Counted from the first letter of the stretch, positions 11,893-25,380 are shown. The stretch is DNA of 64,000 nucleotides from Dipteris shenzhenensis (GCA_047967505.1 CM106538.1); one strand, 5' to 3'. Notes: generated by a model not told the origin, from the letters alone. Program-made: numbers and translations.

Positions 11893-13456
11893 AGTAGAAT
11901 ACTAATATGTATCTTGGACTAAGAAGAGTGTCAAAATAAGAGAGAGATATAGATTAAGTGACAATGATTACTATACCTGCAATGACATTGGTTGAATTGA
12001 ATATAACATCTTTAAATTTAGATCACGGAGGTCTAGTACATCCATTAGTCTTTTCAAGTAGCTACAATGGGAATGAAGGTTGTGCGAATGCATACTATTA
12101 AACTAAATTGGGCAACAAAATGTAAAATTAATACTTCTGCATGTAAAGGCGACATGGCTGATTTTTCAAGAGAAAAGATAGAAAACACGTTTTGTAGCAA
12201 AAACATGTGGAAGACTGACTTACAATTCTAAATCCTGGTGGGTTCCTTTTAAGGATTTGAAGGTATAACATAACTTTTGTCATATGTCTATATGCACCAA
12301 GCTCTTGTTATTGCTACAAGAAAAACAACAAGCATGAGGGGATTAGACCAAGAGGGTGACAATAGAGTTTGAACATACCAAGAGTTTGTCAATAGAGGGT
12401 ATTAAACACCTATTTCATTAATTTTGGACTTTTTCTATTGTTTTTGGACGAAGCCCAAAAATCCTTCCCAAATGAAAAGTTTACTTTGTGAAAATATCCT
12501 TCCCAAATCAAAATTTTACTTTCTAAAAATATTCTTCCCAAATCAAAAGTTCACTTTGTGGCACTATCATATTCACATAAAAATCCTGTTTTTTCAATCT
12601 ATACTTTTGCATCAACATGCAAGAATTTGAAATAATCCTATTTTAGAAATTCTAGCTATACCTAAGTTATTTGTTAATTTAATTATTTTTAATATTTTTC
12701 CTTGATGTGATAAATTTATAAATCCATGAAAGGAGACTTAAATATTTCATGTAAATAACATTGTCACTCGCATGTATGCACAAAATTTTTAAAACTTTTA
12801 ATAAATAGAAAAAAGACATGATGCCATAAGACCCAAGTTTTGTATTGAACCAAAGAATTATAATAGCAATTATAGCTATCATTATATGTTTACATTGAGA
12901 GACGTTGCTCTCTACTGGAGTCTTTGTATCCAAAATGATATAGATTAAACATATGTTTACAATTTAAATTGTTGCTCTTAAAGAGCCTCAATTCGTGCCA
13001 TCCGCATAATTTGACTCCCCATTATCTTATTGCTCAATGTCACGACAGTCCCTTGCCAGGTTCCATCTGCATTAACTCCCACTTGTCTTGCCAAGCCTTG
13101 CCCCTTGGGTGCATTGACTCCCCATTGTCTTATTGCTCAATGTGACAGTCCCTTGCCAAGTGCCATCTGCATTAACTCCCTATTGTCTTGCCAAGCCTTG
13201 ACCCTTGGGTGACATCCAGTGCATATTTTGACTCTCATTTGACATAGGAGGTGATGACTCTGATTATAATTGTCAATTGGCTTCTTGCCTAGTGCCCAAA
13301 TAAAATCCTTCAATGGACTTCAATACAAAGCTTTAATCATGGACATTCTTCATTTGCGCTGTCTCCTTCTACTTCCTCCATGGCGAGCATCCTTAAAAAT
13401 TCGTGTATATGCAAAATACTTTGCTGTGGTATTTTTATTTTTCCTTCTACCTCATA
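11893..13456. other. Intergenic stretch with two short tandem repeats
   Basis: AT-rich, with no gene recognised. A 35-37-bp unit 'cttcccaaatcaaaa(g/t)tt(c/t)acttt' occurs three times at 12463-12560. A 103-bp duplication (tgactcccc at 13012 and 13115, then cagtcccttgcca...) spans about 13012-13217. Confidence 0.6.
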
Positions 13457-16400
13457 TCACATGCGCTTCTTTGATTTCTTTGCCCTTGAATGCCAAGACA
13501 CTATGATTGTCTCCGTCGAAACTTGTGAGACCGCTTCATCATTTGGGACCCACTCCTTCATTATACAATTAGTATACAATGTGTTGTTATCCATATTCTC
13601 CTTCCTGCCCTTTGGCTCATACCATACCACTGTAAATGTTGTAGCTCTCCCTTGGTCATCTCTTTGCACATCAACTACTTTTGCAACCCAAAACTTCACA
13701 TTCTCATATTCATCATCCGATGGCTGAACCACAACAAAACAATCGACCTCTATATCTACTTGTGGCATAAACTCTCTCTTCTTCGGTCCACAATATGGAT
13801 GTGGGAGTAATGATACAAATTCATTTTCAAAGACTGGAGCTGGGCGCAAATCGTTATGAACATTTGGCCAAAACATATTGCATTCTTCCTTGACATCCTT
13901 TGAGCCTCGCATTCTCTCAAGGTCCTTTATTAAATTTCGTGTCTTGTTAATTATAGTGTTATTGTGTTCTCTCCAAGTAGGCTTCGAATCAGGATATCTC
14001 CGGAGCATTTCCTCTTTGTATGTAATAAATGCTTTTAATCCTTCTATTTCACAGTTAGACCTCTCATTGAATTCTTGTATAGGAGCCCATGTTGGATACC
14101 TTTCCTTGCTGGGAGTTGAAGTTAAGAGACTGTAAGGTTCTTCAGGTTCCCATTTTGTATCATGAGAATACTGTTGCCATTGCATTACGGGTTTTTCATC
14201 TTTAAAAAAAAAACGAAAGTAGTGTGGATTGGTATGACCTGTCAATGCATCACCACCCGTTTGTATGAAAGGTAGAATGAAGCTCTTCTAATCATACATT
14301 CTTTCGAGCCTCTCACATACTGTACTTTCCTTATGACCACCAACTTGTCTGCCACATCTTCTTAACAAGTCATCTATTGTCTCCACATCCTTGCATTTAA
14401 GCTCTCTTGATACTGTGCTAAAAACTTGATCGATATCCTCATGTGTATGCCCAACATACAAAAATCCACATTCGACCTCATTGAAGATTCGATGAGCAAC
14501 TAGCATGGAGCAGAATGCAAACATGAGTATATTCTTATTTTCTCGCCAGCAATTATCAGCTTGTATTCTCAAAGTCGGTGGTAGGCGACCTTTTTCTGCA
14601 TGTACATTGCGAATTGCCTTCATAATAGATGTTATAACTTGATTGCTATCATGTAGATGCAAGGAATCAATCCATATATCTACAAAGAACTTAATTCCAT
14701 GCACTAACACTCCACATAGATGTGTCTTTAGAAAGTGCTTTCCTTGTATTTTAGGTGGAGTGGCAACAAACAAGGCAATGTTGTTGTATTTTGATCCATG
14801 CCATCTACAATAAGGCACATGTAGTCATCGGGATGCAAAATAGCTTGCTCCTTCCAAAATGCATATTTTTGTCTGGAATGTCAAATAAGGTCATGATGAG
14901 ATTTTTGATTTTTTTTGTATAATTCCCTTTGATTTGGACATGTTGCACTCTCAATCGCTCGCTTTAAATCATCACAGACATTGCACTTTGACATATTTTG
15001 CCTCCTTGGGATTTTAACATATCCAAAGTTCTTCTTCCAAAGAGTATACAAAGTATGAGAAGAAACTATGGCATCCCCTCTTTGCCTTTGCTTTTCTACA
15101 ATAGAGTCAAATACTTTGAGCTTTGTCAAGCCCATTGGAAGGTGCATTTCAATGATCGCATCACCGTTAGGGAGTTTGGTAGATATATGGGGTTGAGGTA
15201 AAGCATTCATGAATGAAGTCTTGCAAAATTGCTGCTGCCCTGACAGTTGAGATTCTTGATTTGGACCTTCCTCTATTACCGTGAATGCTAAATTTATTGC
15301 CGCCCTTTGCCTTGGTGACTAAATCCCAATATGTACCATGGGATAATCCAGTAATATTGTGATATGCCTTATTGCAAATCTTTTTTCCATTTATGAGAGG
15401 TTTTACCTTTTGTCTTGAACTTAACCTTTTATTGCCATTCTGAAGAAAGAGAGAGAGTTGTGAGAAGGTATTCATTTCTTTCGCTTCCTCTTCTTTGCAA
15501 CACGTGTCCTCTACATTCCCTGATGTCTGCAAGATCAATGAAGGGCATACATCTTCGCTTGTAACATAGATATCCCAATGCATTTAACATGTTCTCCTCC
15601 TTCATTACTCTCTTCCTCTTTGGTTGCTTTTGTGGATCTACCTAGATTCGCTTTCTCTTCATGCATATGTATGACCATTTTCGTTCCTCGTGCACGTTGT
15701 TATCTGTATTTATGCACTTCTTCTCCTCACATTTGTTTGTAACCAAGCATCCATGATTGGTCATTGCATCCTTGGCCATATCACAATCAAAGTTAAATAT
15801 TGAATAATCCTCTGTTGATCTCATCCTCATTTTTAACATACTCTTAGGACCATTCAATGAATTCAATATTCTACGAGAGTATTGAGAACCTTGAAGCTCT
15901 TCCACTCCTGAGAGAACATCGCTCATTGGGACATCTTGCATGGCTTTCACAAATCCACAAGCTTGATTGACACCAGGTTTGTTTATATGCATGAACTCAT
16001 CCACACTTGACAAGACACTGCTATTGAAACCTTTGCCCTTCTCACTGTGCAAGAATTCATCCACCCCAGATAAAGCTTCACCTCTAAAATCATTTTGTTT
16101 CTCGGAACCATTGAACTCATCCACTCTAGATAAGATGTCACTTCTATAATTGAGTACATTGAAATCATCCACATTTGAAGTGATAGAGCCTGGCACATGG
16201 GCACGCTTTTTAGGTCCTTTGATATTGTAGTATACCTTGTCTTTATCATTGAAAACCACATGCCTCTTTCTCATGTTTAAAAATTGCATGCTCCATCTCA
16301 TATTCTTGCCTACCTCATAGTAGGGATCACATAAGGATGTTATGTTATCAACCATACCATCATCAGTGACTTTTAGAATCCTCATCTGTGTAAATGACCA

Positions 16401-16826
16401 TTGCTCCACTTGTTCAAATCCCAATACTTTACCTTCTGCTGCAGTATTATTTGCAAATGATCTCATTTGTAAAATGTCCCCTATAGTAAAATCCAAGGTG
16501 GTGCACTTTGTATTCTTGATAATGTCTATTGCATAAGTCTCATCGTTTTCCCATGCTATAAATGATTTGTTGGATGTATTGTAGGGCATAACATCTCCAA
16601 GTGTTTCCATATCTCCACATTTATACTTTAGCTCAACATGTGCGCTAAGAATCTTTGATACACTAACTGCCACCTTATCTTCGCCAAGTCTTCGAAAGTG
16701 GCAAACTGAATTGGGATCACTATCATGGATTGTAGCAAATGCAACTACTTCTCTTTTGCTACATAAAATCACATCCATCCCTGGAACAAAATCTATAGCC
16801 ATCTCCTTTGTGAGAGTCCTTTGCAA
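13457..16826 (-). pseudogene. DUF7869-like, transposase-type gene, interrupted
   Basis: Minus-strand pieces line up as one large protein. An upstream acceptor (tgcag) precedes 16826, so 5' exons are missing. The first piece (16826-15642) starts with a domain like the N-terminus of plant TNP-type transposon proteins (VPGMDVILCSKREVVAFATI, HFRRLGE), then about five 26-residue repeats built on 'VDEF'. Next (15583-14288) come a cysteine pair (CNVCDDLK), VDGMDQN (about 14805), QADNCWRENK (about 14545) and GHTHEDIDQ (about 14440). From memory these are the conserved blocks of DUF7869 proteins, and the D...D...E/D spacing suggests an RNase H-like fold. The last piece (14245-13457) has a BAH/Tudor-like stretch (FWVAKVVDV). 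Breaks: TAG at 15643 and 14288-14290, TGA at about 14881, a 1-bp deletion near 14797 and another shift near 15190. Confidence 0.7.
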
Positions 16827-16924
16827 GCAAGCTGCAGTAGCAACAATTACATAAATATTAGTCTCTTTTTAATAATCTACTCATTTATTATAATTTTTAA
16901 TTAGTACTTAATTTATTGGAGAAG

Positions 16925-19900
16925 TTATCCGATCAAGTACTCATTAGATGGACATGCCACTTTGTATGCAACTCAATAACATCTATGTTGGGGTGAGTGC
17001 AAAGTATTATGCCCATCGTCTATGCTTTACATGTATATCACGCAGTAAACACCATTTGTGCCTTAGATTCAAACAAGTACTTCTCAGATGGGGGCTCCAC
17101 TTTGCATGCAAGTCCGTTTCAACTAGGTTGAGGTGCATGCAAATTATTGTGACCATCAGATATGCTTTGCATGGTCGATCACGCATTATACACCGTTTTT
17201 CCCTAGTGATATGCACATCCATAAAAAAACATGCCCTTAGGTGTGTTATCCAACCAAGTACTTATCTGATGGGTGTGCCTCTTTGAGAACATGTCAATAC
17301 CACCTAGATTGAGGCATAGGAAAAGTATTCTGTCCATCGGATATCTTTTGCATTGTCGATAAAAAAACATGATGCTAGGTATGTTATCCGATCAAGTACT
17401 TATGCGATGGGCACGTCAATTTGCATGTAAGTGAAATCCACCTAGTTGAAGGTGTGTGCAAATTATTGTGCCCATTGGATATGTTTTGCATTGCCGATCA
17501 AGCATAAAATACCGTTTTTGCCTTAGTGTCATGCACATCCGTAAAAAAACATGCTGCTAGGTATGTTATTCGATCAAGTACTTATGGAATGGGTGCTCCA
17601 CTTTGCACGCAAGTCTGTTTCAGCTAGGTTGAGGTGCGTGCAAAGTATTGTGACCATCGGATATGCTTTGCATGGTCGATCACGCATTATCCACCATTTT
17701 TCCCATAGTGATATGCACATCCGCAAAAAAACACACCCTTAGGTATGTTATCTAACCAAGTACTTATCGGATAGGTGTGCCTCTTTGATAACATTTCAAT
17801 ACCACCTAGGTTGAGGCATAGGAAAATTATTGTGCCCATCGGATATCCTTTGCATGGTCGATCGAGCATTAAATACTATTTTTGCTCTAGTGTCATGCAC
17901 ATCCGTAAAAAAACATGCTGCTAGGTATGTTATCCGATCAAGTACTTATGGGATGGGCGCCCCACTTTGCATGTAAGTTAATTCCACCTAGTTGAAGGTG
18001 TGTGCAAAGTATTGTGCCCTTCGGATGTGCTTTGCATTGTCCTAGGTGTGTTATTCAAACAAGTACTTCTCAGATGGGGGCTCCACTTTGCATGCAAGTC
18101 CATTTCAACAAGTTTGAGGTGCGTGCAAAGTATTGTGACCATCGGATATGCTTTGCATGGTCGATCACCTATGATACACCATTTTTCCCCTAGTGATATG
18201 CACATCCGTAAAAAAATAGGCCCTTAGGTGTGTTATCCAACCAAGTACTTATTTGATGGGTGTACCTCTTTGAGAACATGTCAATACCACCTAGGTTGAG
18301 GCATAGGAAAAGTATTGTGCCCATCGGATATCCTTTGCATGGTCAATCGAGCATTAAATACTATTTTTGCTCTAGTGTCATGCACATCCATAAAAAGACA
18401 CGATGCTAGGTATGTTATCTGATCAAGTACTTATGGGATGCGCACGCCGCTTTGCATGTAAGTCAATTCCACCTAGTTGAAGGTGTGTGCAAAGTATTGT
18501 GCCCATCGGATATGCTTTGCATTGTCGATCAAGCGTAAAACACTGTTTTTGCTTTAGTGTTATGCACACCATAAAAAAACATGTCCTAGGTGTGTTATTC
18601 AAACAAGTACTTCTTAGATGGGGGCTCGACTTTGCACACAAGTAGGTTTTAACTAGGTTGAGGTTAATTCAAAGTATTGTGACCATCGGATATGCTTTGC
18701 ATGGCTGATCACGCATTATACACCGTTTTTTCCCTAGTGATATGCACATCCGGAAAAAAACACGACCTTAGGTGTGTTATCTGACCAAGTACTTATCAGA
18801 TGGGTGTGCCTATTTGAAAACATGTCAATGCCACCTAGGTTGAGGTGTAGGAAAATTATTGTGTCCATCGGATATGCTTTGCATGGTTGATCGAGCATTA
18901 AATACCATTTTTGCCTTGGTGTCATGCACATCCGTAAAAAAACATGCTACTAGGTATGTTATGATTTATCCGATCAAGTACTTATGAGATGGGCATGCCA
19001 CTTTACATGTAAGTCAGTTCCACCTAGTTTAAGGTGTGTACAAAGTATTATGCCCATCAGATATGCTTTGCATTACCGATGAAGCATAAAACACCATTTT
19101 TGCTCTAGTGTAATGCACAACCATAAAAAAACACGATCCTAGGTGTGTTATTCAATCAAGTACTTATCGGATGGGGGATCCACTTTGCACGCAAGTATCT
19201 TTCAACTAGGTTGAGGTGTGTGCAAAGTATTGTAACCATTGTATATGCTTTGCATGGTTGATCACGCATTGTACACTGTTTTCCCCCTAGTGATATGCAC
19301 ATCCGCAAAAAAACACGCCCTTAGGTGTGTTATCTGACCATGTACTTATTGGATGGGTGTGCCTGTTTGAAAACATGTCAATACCACCTAGGTTGAGGGG
19401 TAGGAAAAGTATTGTGCCCATTGGATATGCTTTGCATGGTCGATCGAGCATTAAATACCATTTTTGCCTTGGTGTCATGCACATCTGAAAAAACACGCTG
19501 CTAGGTATGTTATTCGATCAAGTACTTATGGGATGGGTGCACCACTTTGCATGTAAGTCAATTCCACCTAGTTGAAGGTGTGTGCAAAGTATTTTGCCCA
19601 TCGGATATGCTTTGCATTGTTGATCAAGCATAAAACACCATTTTTGCCTTAGTGTCATGCACAACCATAAAGAAACATGGTCCTAGGTGTGTTATTCAAA
19701 CAAGTACTTCTCAGATGGGAGCTCCACTTTGCATGCAAGTGCGTTTCAACTAGTTTGAGGTGCATGCAAAGTATTGTGACCATCGGATATGCTTTGCATG
19801 GTCCATCACGCATTATACACCATTTTTCCCCTAGTGATATGCACATCCATAAAAAACACGCCCTTAGGTGTGTTATCCAACCAAGTACTTATCTGATCGG

Positions 19901-21985
19901 TGTGCCTCTTTGAAAACATGTTAATACCACCTAGGTTGAGGCATAGGAAAAGTATTGTGCCCATCGGATATCCTTTGCATTGTCGATCGAGCATTAAATA
20001 CCACTTTTGCTCTGGTGTCATGCACATTCATAAAAAAACACGCTGCTAGGTATGTTATCCGATCAAGTACTTATGGGATGGATGCGCCACTTTGCATGTA
20101 AGTTGATTCCACCTAGTTGAAGGTGTGTGCAAAGTATTGTGCCCATCGGATATGCTTTGCATTGTCGATCAAGCATAAAACACCGTTTTTGCCTTAGTGT
20201 TATGCACAATCATAAAAAAACACGGTCCTAGGTGTGTTATTCAAGTACTTCTCAGATAGGAGCTCCACTTTGCATGCAAGTCTGTTTCAGCTAGGTTGAG
20301 GTGCATGCAAAGTATTGTGACCATCGGATATGCTTTGCATGGTCAATCACGCATTATCCACCGTTTTTCCTCTAGTGATATGTACATCCACAAAAAAACA
20401 CACCCTTAGGTATGTTATTTGACCAAGTACTTATCGGATGGGTGTGCATCTTTGATAACATTTCAATACCAACTAGGTTGAGGTGTAGGATAATTTTTGT
20501 GCCCATTGGATATCCTTTGCATGGTCGATCGAGCATTAAATACTATTTTTGCTCTAGTGTCATGCACATCCGTAAAAAAACACGCTGCTAGGTATGTTAT
20601 CCGATCAAGCACTTATGGGATGGGTGTGCCACTTTGCATGTAAGTCAATTCCACCTAGTTGAAGGTGTGTGCAAAGTATTGTGCCCATTAGATATGATTG
20701 CATTGTCTGTCAATCATAAAACATCGTTTTTGCCTTAGTGTCATGCACAACCATAAAGAAACATGGTCCTAGGTGTGTTATTCAAACAAGTACTTATCAG
20801 ATGGGGGCTCTACTTTGTATGCAAGTCCTTTTTAACTAGGTTGACGTGCATGCAAAGTATTGTCACCATCAGATATGCTTTGCATGGTCGATCACGCATT
20901 ATACAACGTTTTTCCTGTAGTGATATGCACATCCGCAAAAAACATGCCCTTAGGTATGTTATCTGACCAAGTACTTATCAGATGGGTGTGCCCCTTTGAG
21001 AACATTTTAATACCACCTAGGTTAAGGCGTAGGAAAAGTATTGTGCCCATCGAATATCCTTTGCATGGTCGATCGAGCATTAAATACCATTTTTGCCTTA
21101 GTGTCATGCACATCCGTAAAAAAACATGCTGCTAGGTGTGTTATCCAATCAAGTACTTATGCGATGGGAATGCCACTTTGCATGTAAGTCAATTCCACCT
21201 AGTTGAAGGTGTGTGCAAAGTATTGTGCCCATTAGATATGCTTGCATTGTCTGTCAATCATAAAACACCGTTTTTGCCTTAGTGTCATGCACAACCATAA
21301 AGAAACATGGTCCTAGGTGTGTTATTCAAACAAGTACTTATCAGATGGGGGCTCCACTTTGTATGCAAGTCCTTTTTAACTAGGTTGACGTGCATGCAAA
21401 GTATTGTCACCATCAGATATGCTTTGCATGGTCGATCACGCATTATACAACGTTTTTCCTGTAGTGATATGCACATCTGCAAAAAACATGCCCTTAGGTA
21501 TGTTATCTGACCAAGTACTTATCAGATGGGTGTGCCCCTTTGAGAACATTTCAATACCACCTAGGTTAAGGTGTAGGAAAAGTATTGTGCCCATCGAATA
21601 TCCTTTGCATGGTCGATCGAGCATTAAATACCATTTTTGCCTTAGTGTCATGCACATCCGTAAAAAAACATGCTGCTAGGTGTGTTATCCAATCAAGTAC
21701 TTATGCGATGGGAATGCCACTTTGCATGTAAGTCAATTCCACCTAGTTGAAGGTGTGTGCAAAGTATTGTGCCCATCGGATATGCTTTGCATTGTCGATC
21801 AAGCATAAAACACAGTTTTTGCCTTAGTGTTATGCACAACCATAAAAAAACATGGTCCTAGGTGTGTTAATCAAACAAGTACTTATCGGATGGGGGCTCC
21901 ACTTTGCACGCAAGTCTGTTTCAACTAGATTGAGATGCGTGCAAAGTATTGTCACCATTCGATATGCTCTGCATGGTCGATTAAA
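16925..21985 (+). repeat. 181-bp satellite array with a three-monomer higher-order repeat
   Basis: The landmark ttat(c/t)(c/t)(g/a)a(t/c)caagtac recurs at 16925, 17068, 17246, 17383, 17566, 17748, 17930, 18051, 18233, 18415, 18595, 18778, 18966, 19148, 19330, 19510, 19692, 19873, 20055, 20238, 20415, 20598, 20778, 20959, 21141, 21322, 21503, 21685 and 21866. Spacing is mostly 180-183 bp; three left-side monomers are shortened to about 121-142. Monomers fall into three types in strict rotation: A (gggggctccactttgc), B (gggtgtgcctctttgagaacat), C (gatgggc..gccactttgcatgtaag). The repeat unit is therefore about 544 bp. Two consecutive units (20763-21306 and 21307-21850) are almost identical. ORFs here are by-products. 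Confidence 0.97.
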
Positions 21986-22111
21986 GGCTGCATCAAACCT
22001 AAGGATGGTTGTAATGACTTTGACACTAATCTCTTTCTTAGGATTCAATAGGATTAAAATCTCTTCTTCACCAAATTCAAAAAAATGAGGTTGTTGTCGA
22101 ATTAACAACAT
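21986..22111 (-). pseudogene. Fragment of a Ulp1-gene-like exon at the satellite edge
   Basis: The minus frame encodes FGEEEILILLNPKKE, matching in pattern SFGREEVSILSNPLKE of the larger gene at 23510-23878. The satellite begins exactly where this exon breaks off, so the array sits against or inside a duplicated copy of that gene. Confidence 0.5.
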
Positions 22112-22644
22112 AGCAGTGAATGAAATTCCAATCTGCTACAATAGAGTCATATTTTCATGACTCATCTTATTGAGAGAGTAGTCTACATCGTATTCTTCTT
22201 GACTTGCTATGTCTTCTACATCCTCCTTCTGCTATAAAAATATAAAAAAGTTATAAGATGTACACATCCCAAATAAAGGCTTAAACAAGCATAGAAATAT
22301 AAAGATAAGATTTCATACATGCTGCAATGTAGTCATATTTTTAGGTTGTTCCCCAACATTAATAATGGTTTTTTCATTAGACTGCATAGAAGTATACAGA
22401 TAAGGTTTCATACATGCTTTCATTAGAGTGAGTCTCTCCTCCTCTTGGAGGAAAAATTTAAAAAGTTATGAGATTTACACATCCCAAATAAAAATAAAGG
22501 TTTAAATAATCATAGAAGTATAAAGATAGCATGATTTCATTAGACTCAGTCTCTTCTCCTCTTGGAGGAAAATATAAAAAAGTTATGAGATTTACACATC
22601 CCAATTAAAGGCTTGAACAAGCATACAAGTATAAAGATAAGGTT
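22112..22644. repeat. Diverged duplications of an intron-like block
   Basis: The phrase 'aaaaagttat(a/g)aga(t)tttacacatccca' recurs near 22245, 22458 and 22575, and 'catgctgcaatgtagtcatattttc/t' near 22319 and 22650, with intervening 'tcttctcctcttggaggaaaa'. This looks like local duplication of a segment of the neighbouring Ulp1-like gene. Confidence 0.65.
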
Positions 22645-24261
22645 TTATACATGCTGCAATGTAGTCATATTTTCAGCTTGTTTCTCAATTTTCTCAATGG
22701 TAGCAATTAGACGCTGAATACTCTCAGCCTGAAACACTAGTAGATCGGCTTCTGTATATGATTCCATTTTGACTGGTAACTCCAAATCAAAAATCTCTCT
22801 AAGAAACAACATGCAGTTGTAGGCAACTCTCCACCCACAGTTGTGCCCATCTTTTTGCTCCACTAGTAGACGTCATTTGAATTCTACTTGGTCTTGTTGC
22901 TCCGTGGTTGTTCTAACAGCAGATACTAGCCGAAATGCAGCATTGTCCATCATGACATATTAAATATATTAATATGTCATGATCATAAGATACAAAATAA
23001 GAAAGTAACAAAAATATTAAGAGAATAATTACCTTGGGGAGTTGGCATGATAGCCTTCCATTGAATTCACAAACCACAAATGGTTGACTTCAAGGTCCCA
23101 AGTGATCAGACTCCAATGTGAGCTACACAACCAGATTAAAAATGATTATTGTTTTACACAAACTTGCCAAAGAAATAGTAAAAATAAGGTTGGAGTTGAT
23201 ACTTACTCCTCATGATAAGGCATAAAGATGACTTGCACCCCATCTAAATTCAAAGGGCTTAACCAGGTACAAACATCTTCTATAGTCTTTTGAGGAGAGC
23301 TAAGAATAGAAGAAAGGAGAGCATCGAGCATGTAGACACAATTCTGCACTGCACTAGGAAGCTGAGAAATAGCTACACTACACCAAGAAATAAACAAACG
23401 TTAGCTCATAGAATTGATTTGCATTCCGCACTAGGAAACTGAGATATAACTACACTGTAAACAAATAAACAAATGTTAGCTCATTGAAGTAGCAACAAAT
23501 AAACAAACGTTACTTGAGAATGGCCAGGATAACATTGTCATTAACCTCTTTTAAAGGATTGGAGAGGATTGAAACCTCCTCTCTACCAAAGCTCAAATAC
23601 TGAGGTTCTCGTTTCAAAACGATCCTAACTTTAAATGAGCTTTCCATTTTATCCAATGCAGCTAAATTTACAGAATGGGTCTCTGTCATAGCTTGTATTC
23701 TATGTTTGCGGTCATTTTGCTTTTCCATGGTGTCTTTAAAGCTCTTGTGCTCATGGGATTCTTCAATCAAATTTAGAGGTGGTTGCATTGCTGAAGTAGA
23801 AGGGAGTGCCTCCATATTGACTTCATCCATTTCTTCTCCCTCTATTGCCTGTAAACAAATATGAGAGATTAGATTCATTATCTTTAAATTTAAATCTTAT
23901 TTAAAAAATTATATTTAGTTGAGAAATAGAGAGTTCATACCGCTAAGTATTGTCGTAGTGGTCTTTTTACATAACCTTGCGAGCCATAATTATCAAAGAA
24001 GGCATCATCATCTTTCTCTTCATCCACCAACCTCTCTCTAAATGGGTCATGTAAGTCCATCTTTTCATCATCATCAACTGGGACATTATGATCTTCAAGG
24101 TCATCATCCATCTCATCAGTCTCCTTGTGCTCTACCTCTTTTTCATAGCCTGTGGTTAGATCTGCTTGAAGCTGAAAATAAGCCATGAAATGCTTGTTTT
24201 CAATAATATTTGTGGAGTAAAAGGTCTTATTTAATAGCATGTTATGAGTGTTAAACTGCAT
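22645..24261 (-). pseudogene. Ulp1-like (C48) protease gene, near-complete but interrupted
   Basis: Read on the minus strand. An acidic N-terminus (24261-23935, EEKDDDAFFDNYG) and a charged linker (23878-23510) lead to the protease. The exon 23207 to about 23385 (…LDGVQVIFMPYHE) has donor gtaagt. The exon 23033-23122 follows, carrying the His region SHWSLITW and FVNSMEGY. After another intron comes …VEQKDGHNCGWRVAYNC (about 22870-22810) with the Gln and Cys of the active site. The usual Asp position reads Asn (VNS). A TGA just before the VEQKD block, where CGA (Arg) fits, breaks the frame. SUMO-type proteases of this family occur both as host genes and in plant DNA transposons; the neighbours favour the latter. 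Confidence 0.65.
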
Positions 24262-24659
24262 GTGAGCAAAGGGACTAACAACGATTAGGAACTAGTTAGA
24301 AAAATTTGAGCATGGCTTCGATTGGCAACTTGGAGAATTGTCTCTCCTCTAAGGCAATCTAATCTATGCTAAACTATGCTAAACCAACTGTCGAAGCGAA
24401 GAAAAGCAATAAATAATTTCTTTTTCTGTGTTCATTTTAATGTGTTGCGGTTTAAGAGGCTTAAATATGCAAAAGAAGGGGTTTTGATGTAGAGGCTAAA
24501 CTTGCATGTGAGAGAAATGAAGAACAAGTATCTAAAGAAAAGTTAACATTTTTCAATTTAAAAGAGGAATATATATATAAATATTATCTCACCTTCAAAA
24601 CAACCCATAAATTCACTCTTTTATAATTTTTTAAAAGTATAATATAAAACATGTAAATA
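24262..24659. other. AT-rich spacer, nothing recognised
   Basis: Upstream side of the Ulp1-like gene. It could hold its promoter, but no motif stands out. Confidence 0.5.
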
Positions 24660-24684
24660 TATAAAACTCTCTCTTTCTTCTGAA

Positions 24685-24738
<54 letters not shown>

Positions 24739-24997
24739 CTAATTCTCTCTGTAGCCATAGTCAAGACACCTCATTCTCTCTCTTTCTCTGACAACTCTTA
24801 TGTCTTTCCCTCTTTGTCCTCATCCCACTCATTCTCTCTCTTAGTTTATCTCAAGTCTCTCTTTCTCTCCCTCCCATGGCGGCTAGGATTTATCATTCTC
24901 TCTCTTCATCTCTCTCTCTCTCCCTAGGATTTGTAATTATTTCTCTCTCTCTCTCTCTCTAGAGATTTATTATTCTCTCTCTCTCTCTCTCCTCTTC

Positions 24998-25030
<33 letters not shown>

Positions 25031-25380
25031 TACCCTCTCTACCTCGCTCCCTCTATCCTCTTGGCTGCTAGGATTTGTCATTCTTTCCCTCTCTATGTCT
25101 CTCTCTCTCTCTCTCTAAATTCTCTCTCTTAATCTCTCCCTGCCTTCCTCCCTCCCTCCCTCCCTCCCTCTCTCCCTTTCTCTCTCTCCTCTGTCCCTCT
25201 TCTCACTCTTAATCTCTCTTTCTCTCCCTCCCGTCTTCTCTCTCATTTCTCATTCTCTCTCTCTCTCTCTCTCCCTCTCTCCCTCCCTCCCTTGGCAGCC
25301 ACGGCTATGACAAGTCTCATTCTCTCTCTCTCTACCTCCCTCTCTTGGTGGCCATGGCCGCTAGAAGTTTCATTCTCTCT

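Noticed and set aside
16925-21985. Many 60-90-codon ORFs in both strands of the satellite
   Set aside because: They recur with the monomer and in conflicting frames; they are by-products of the repeat.
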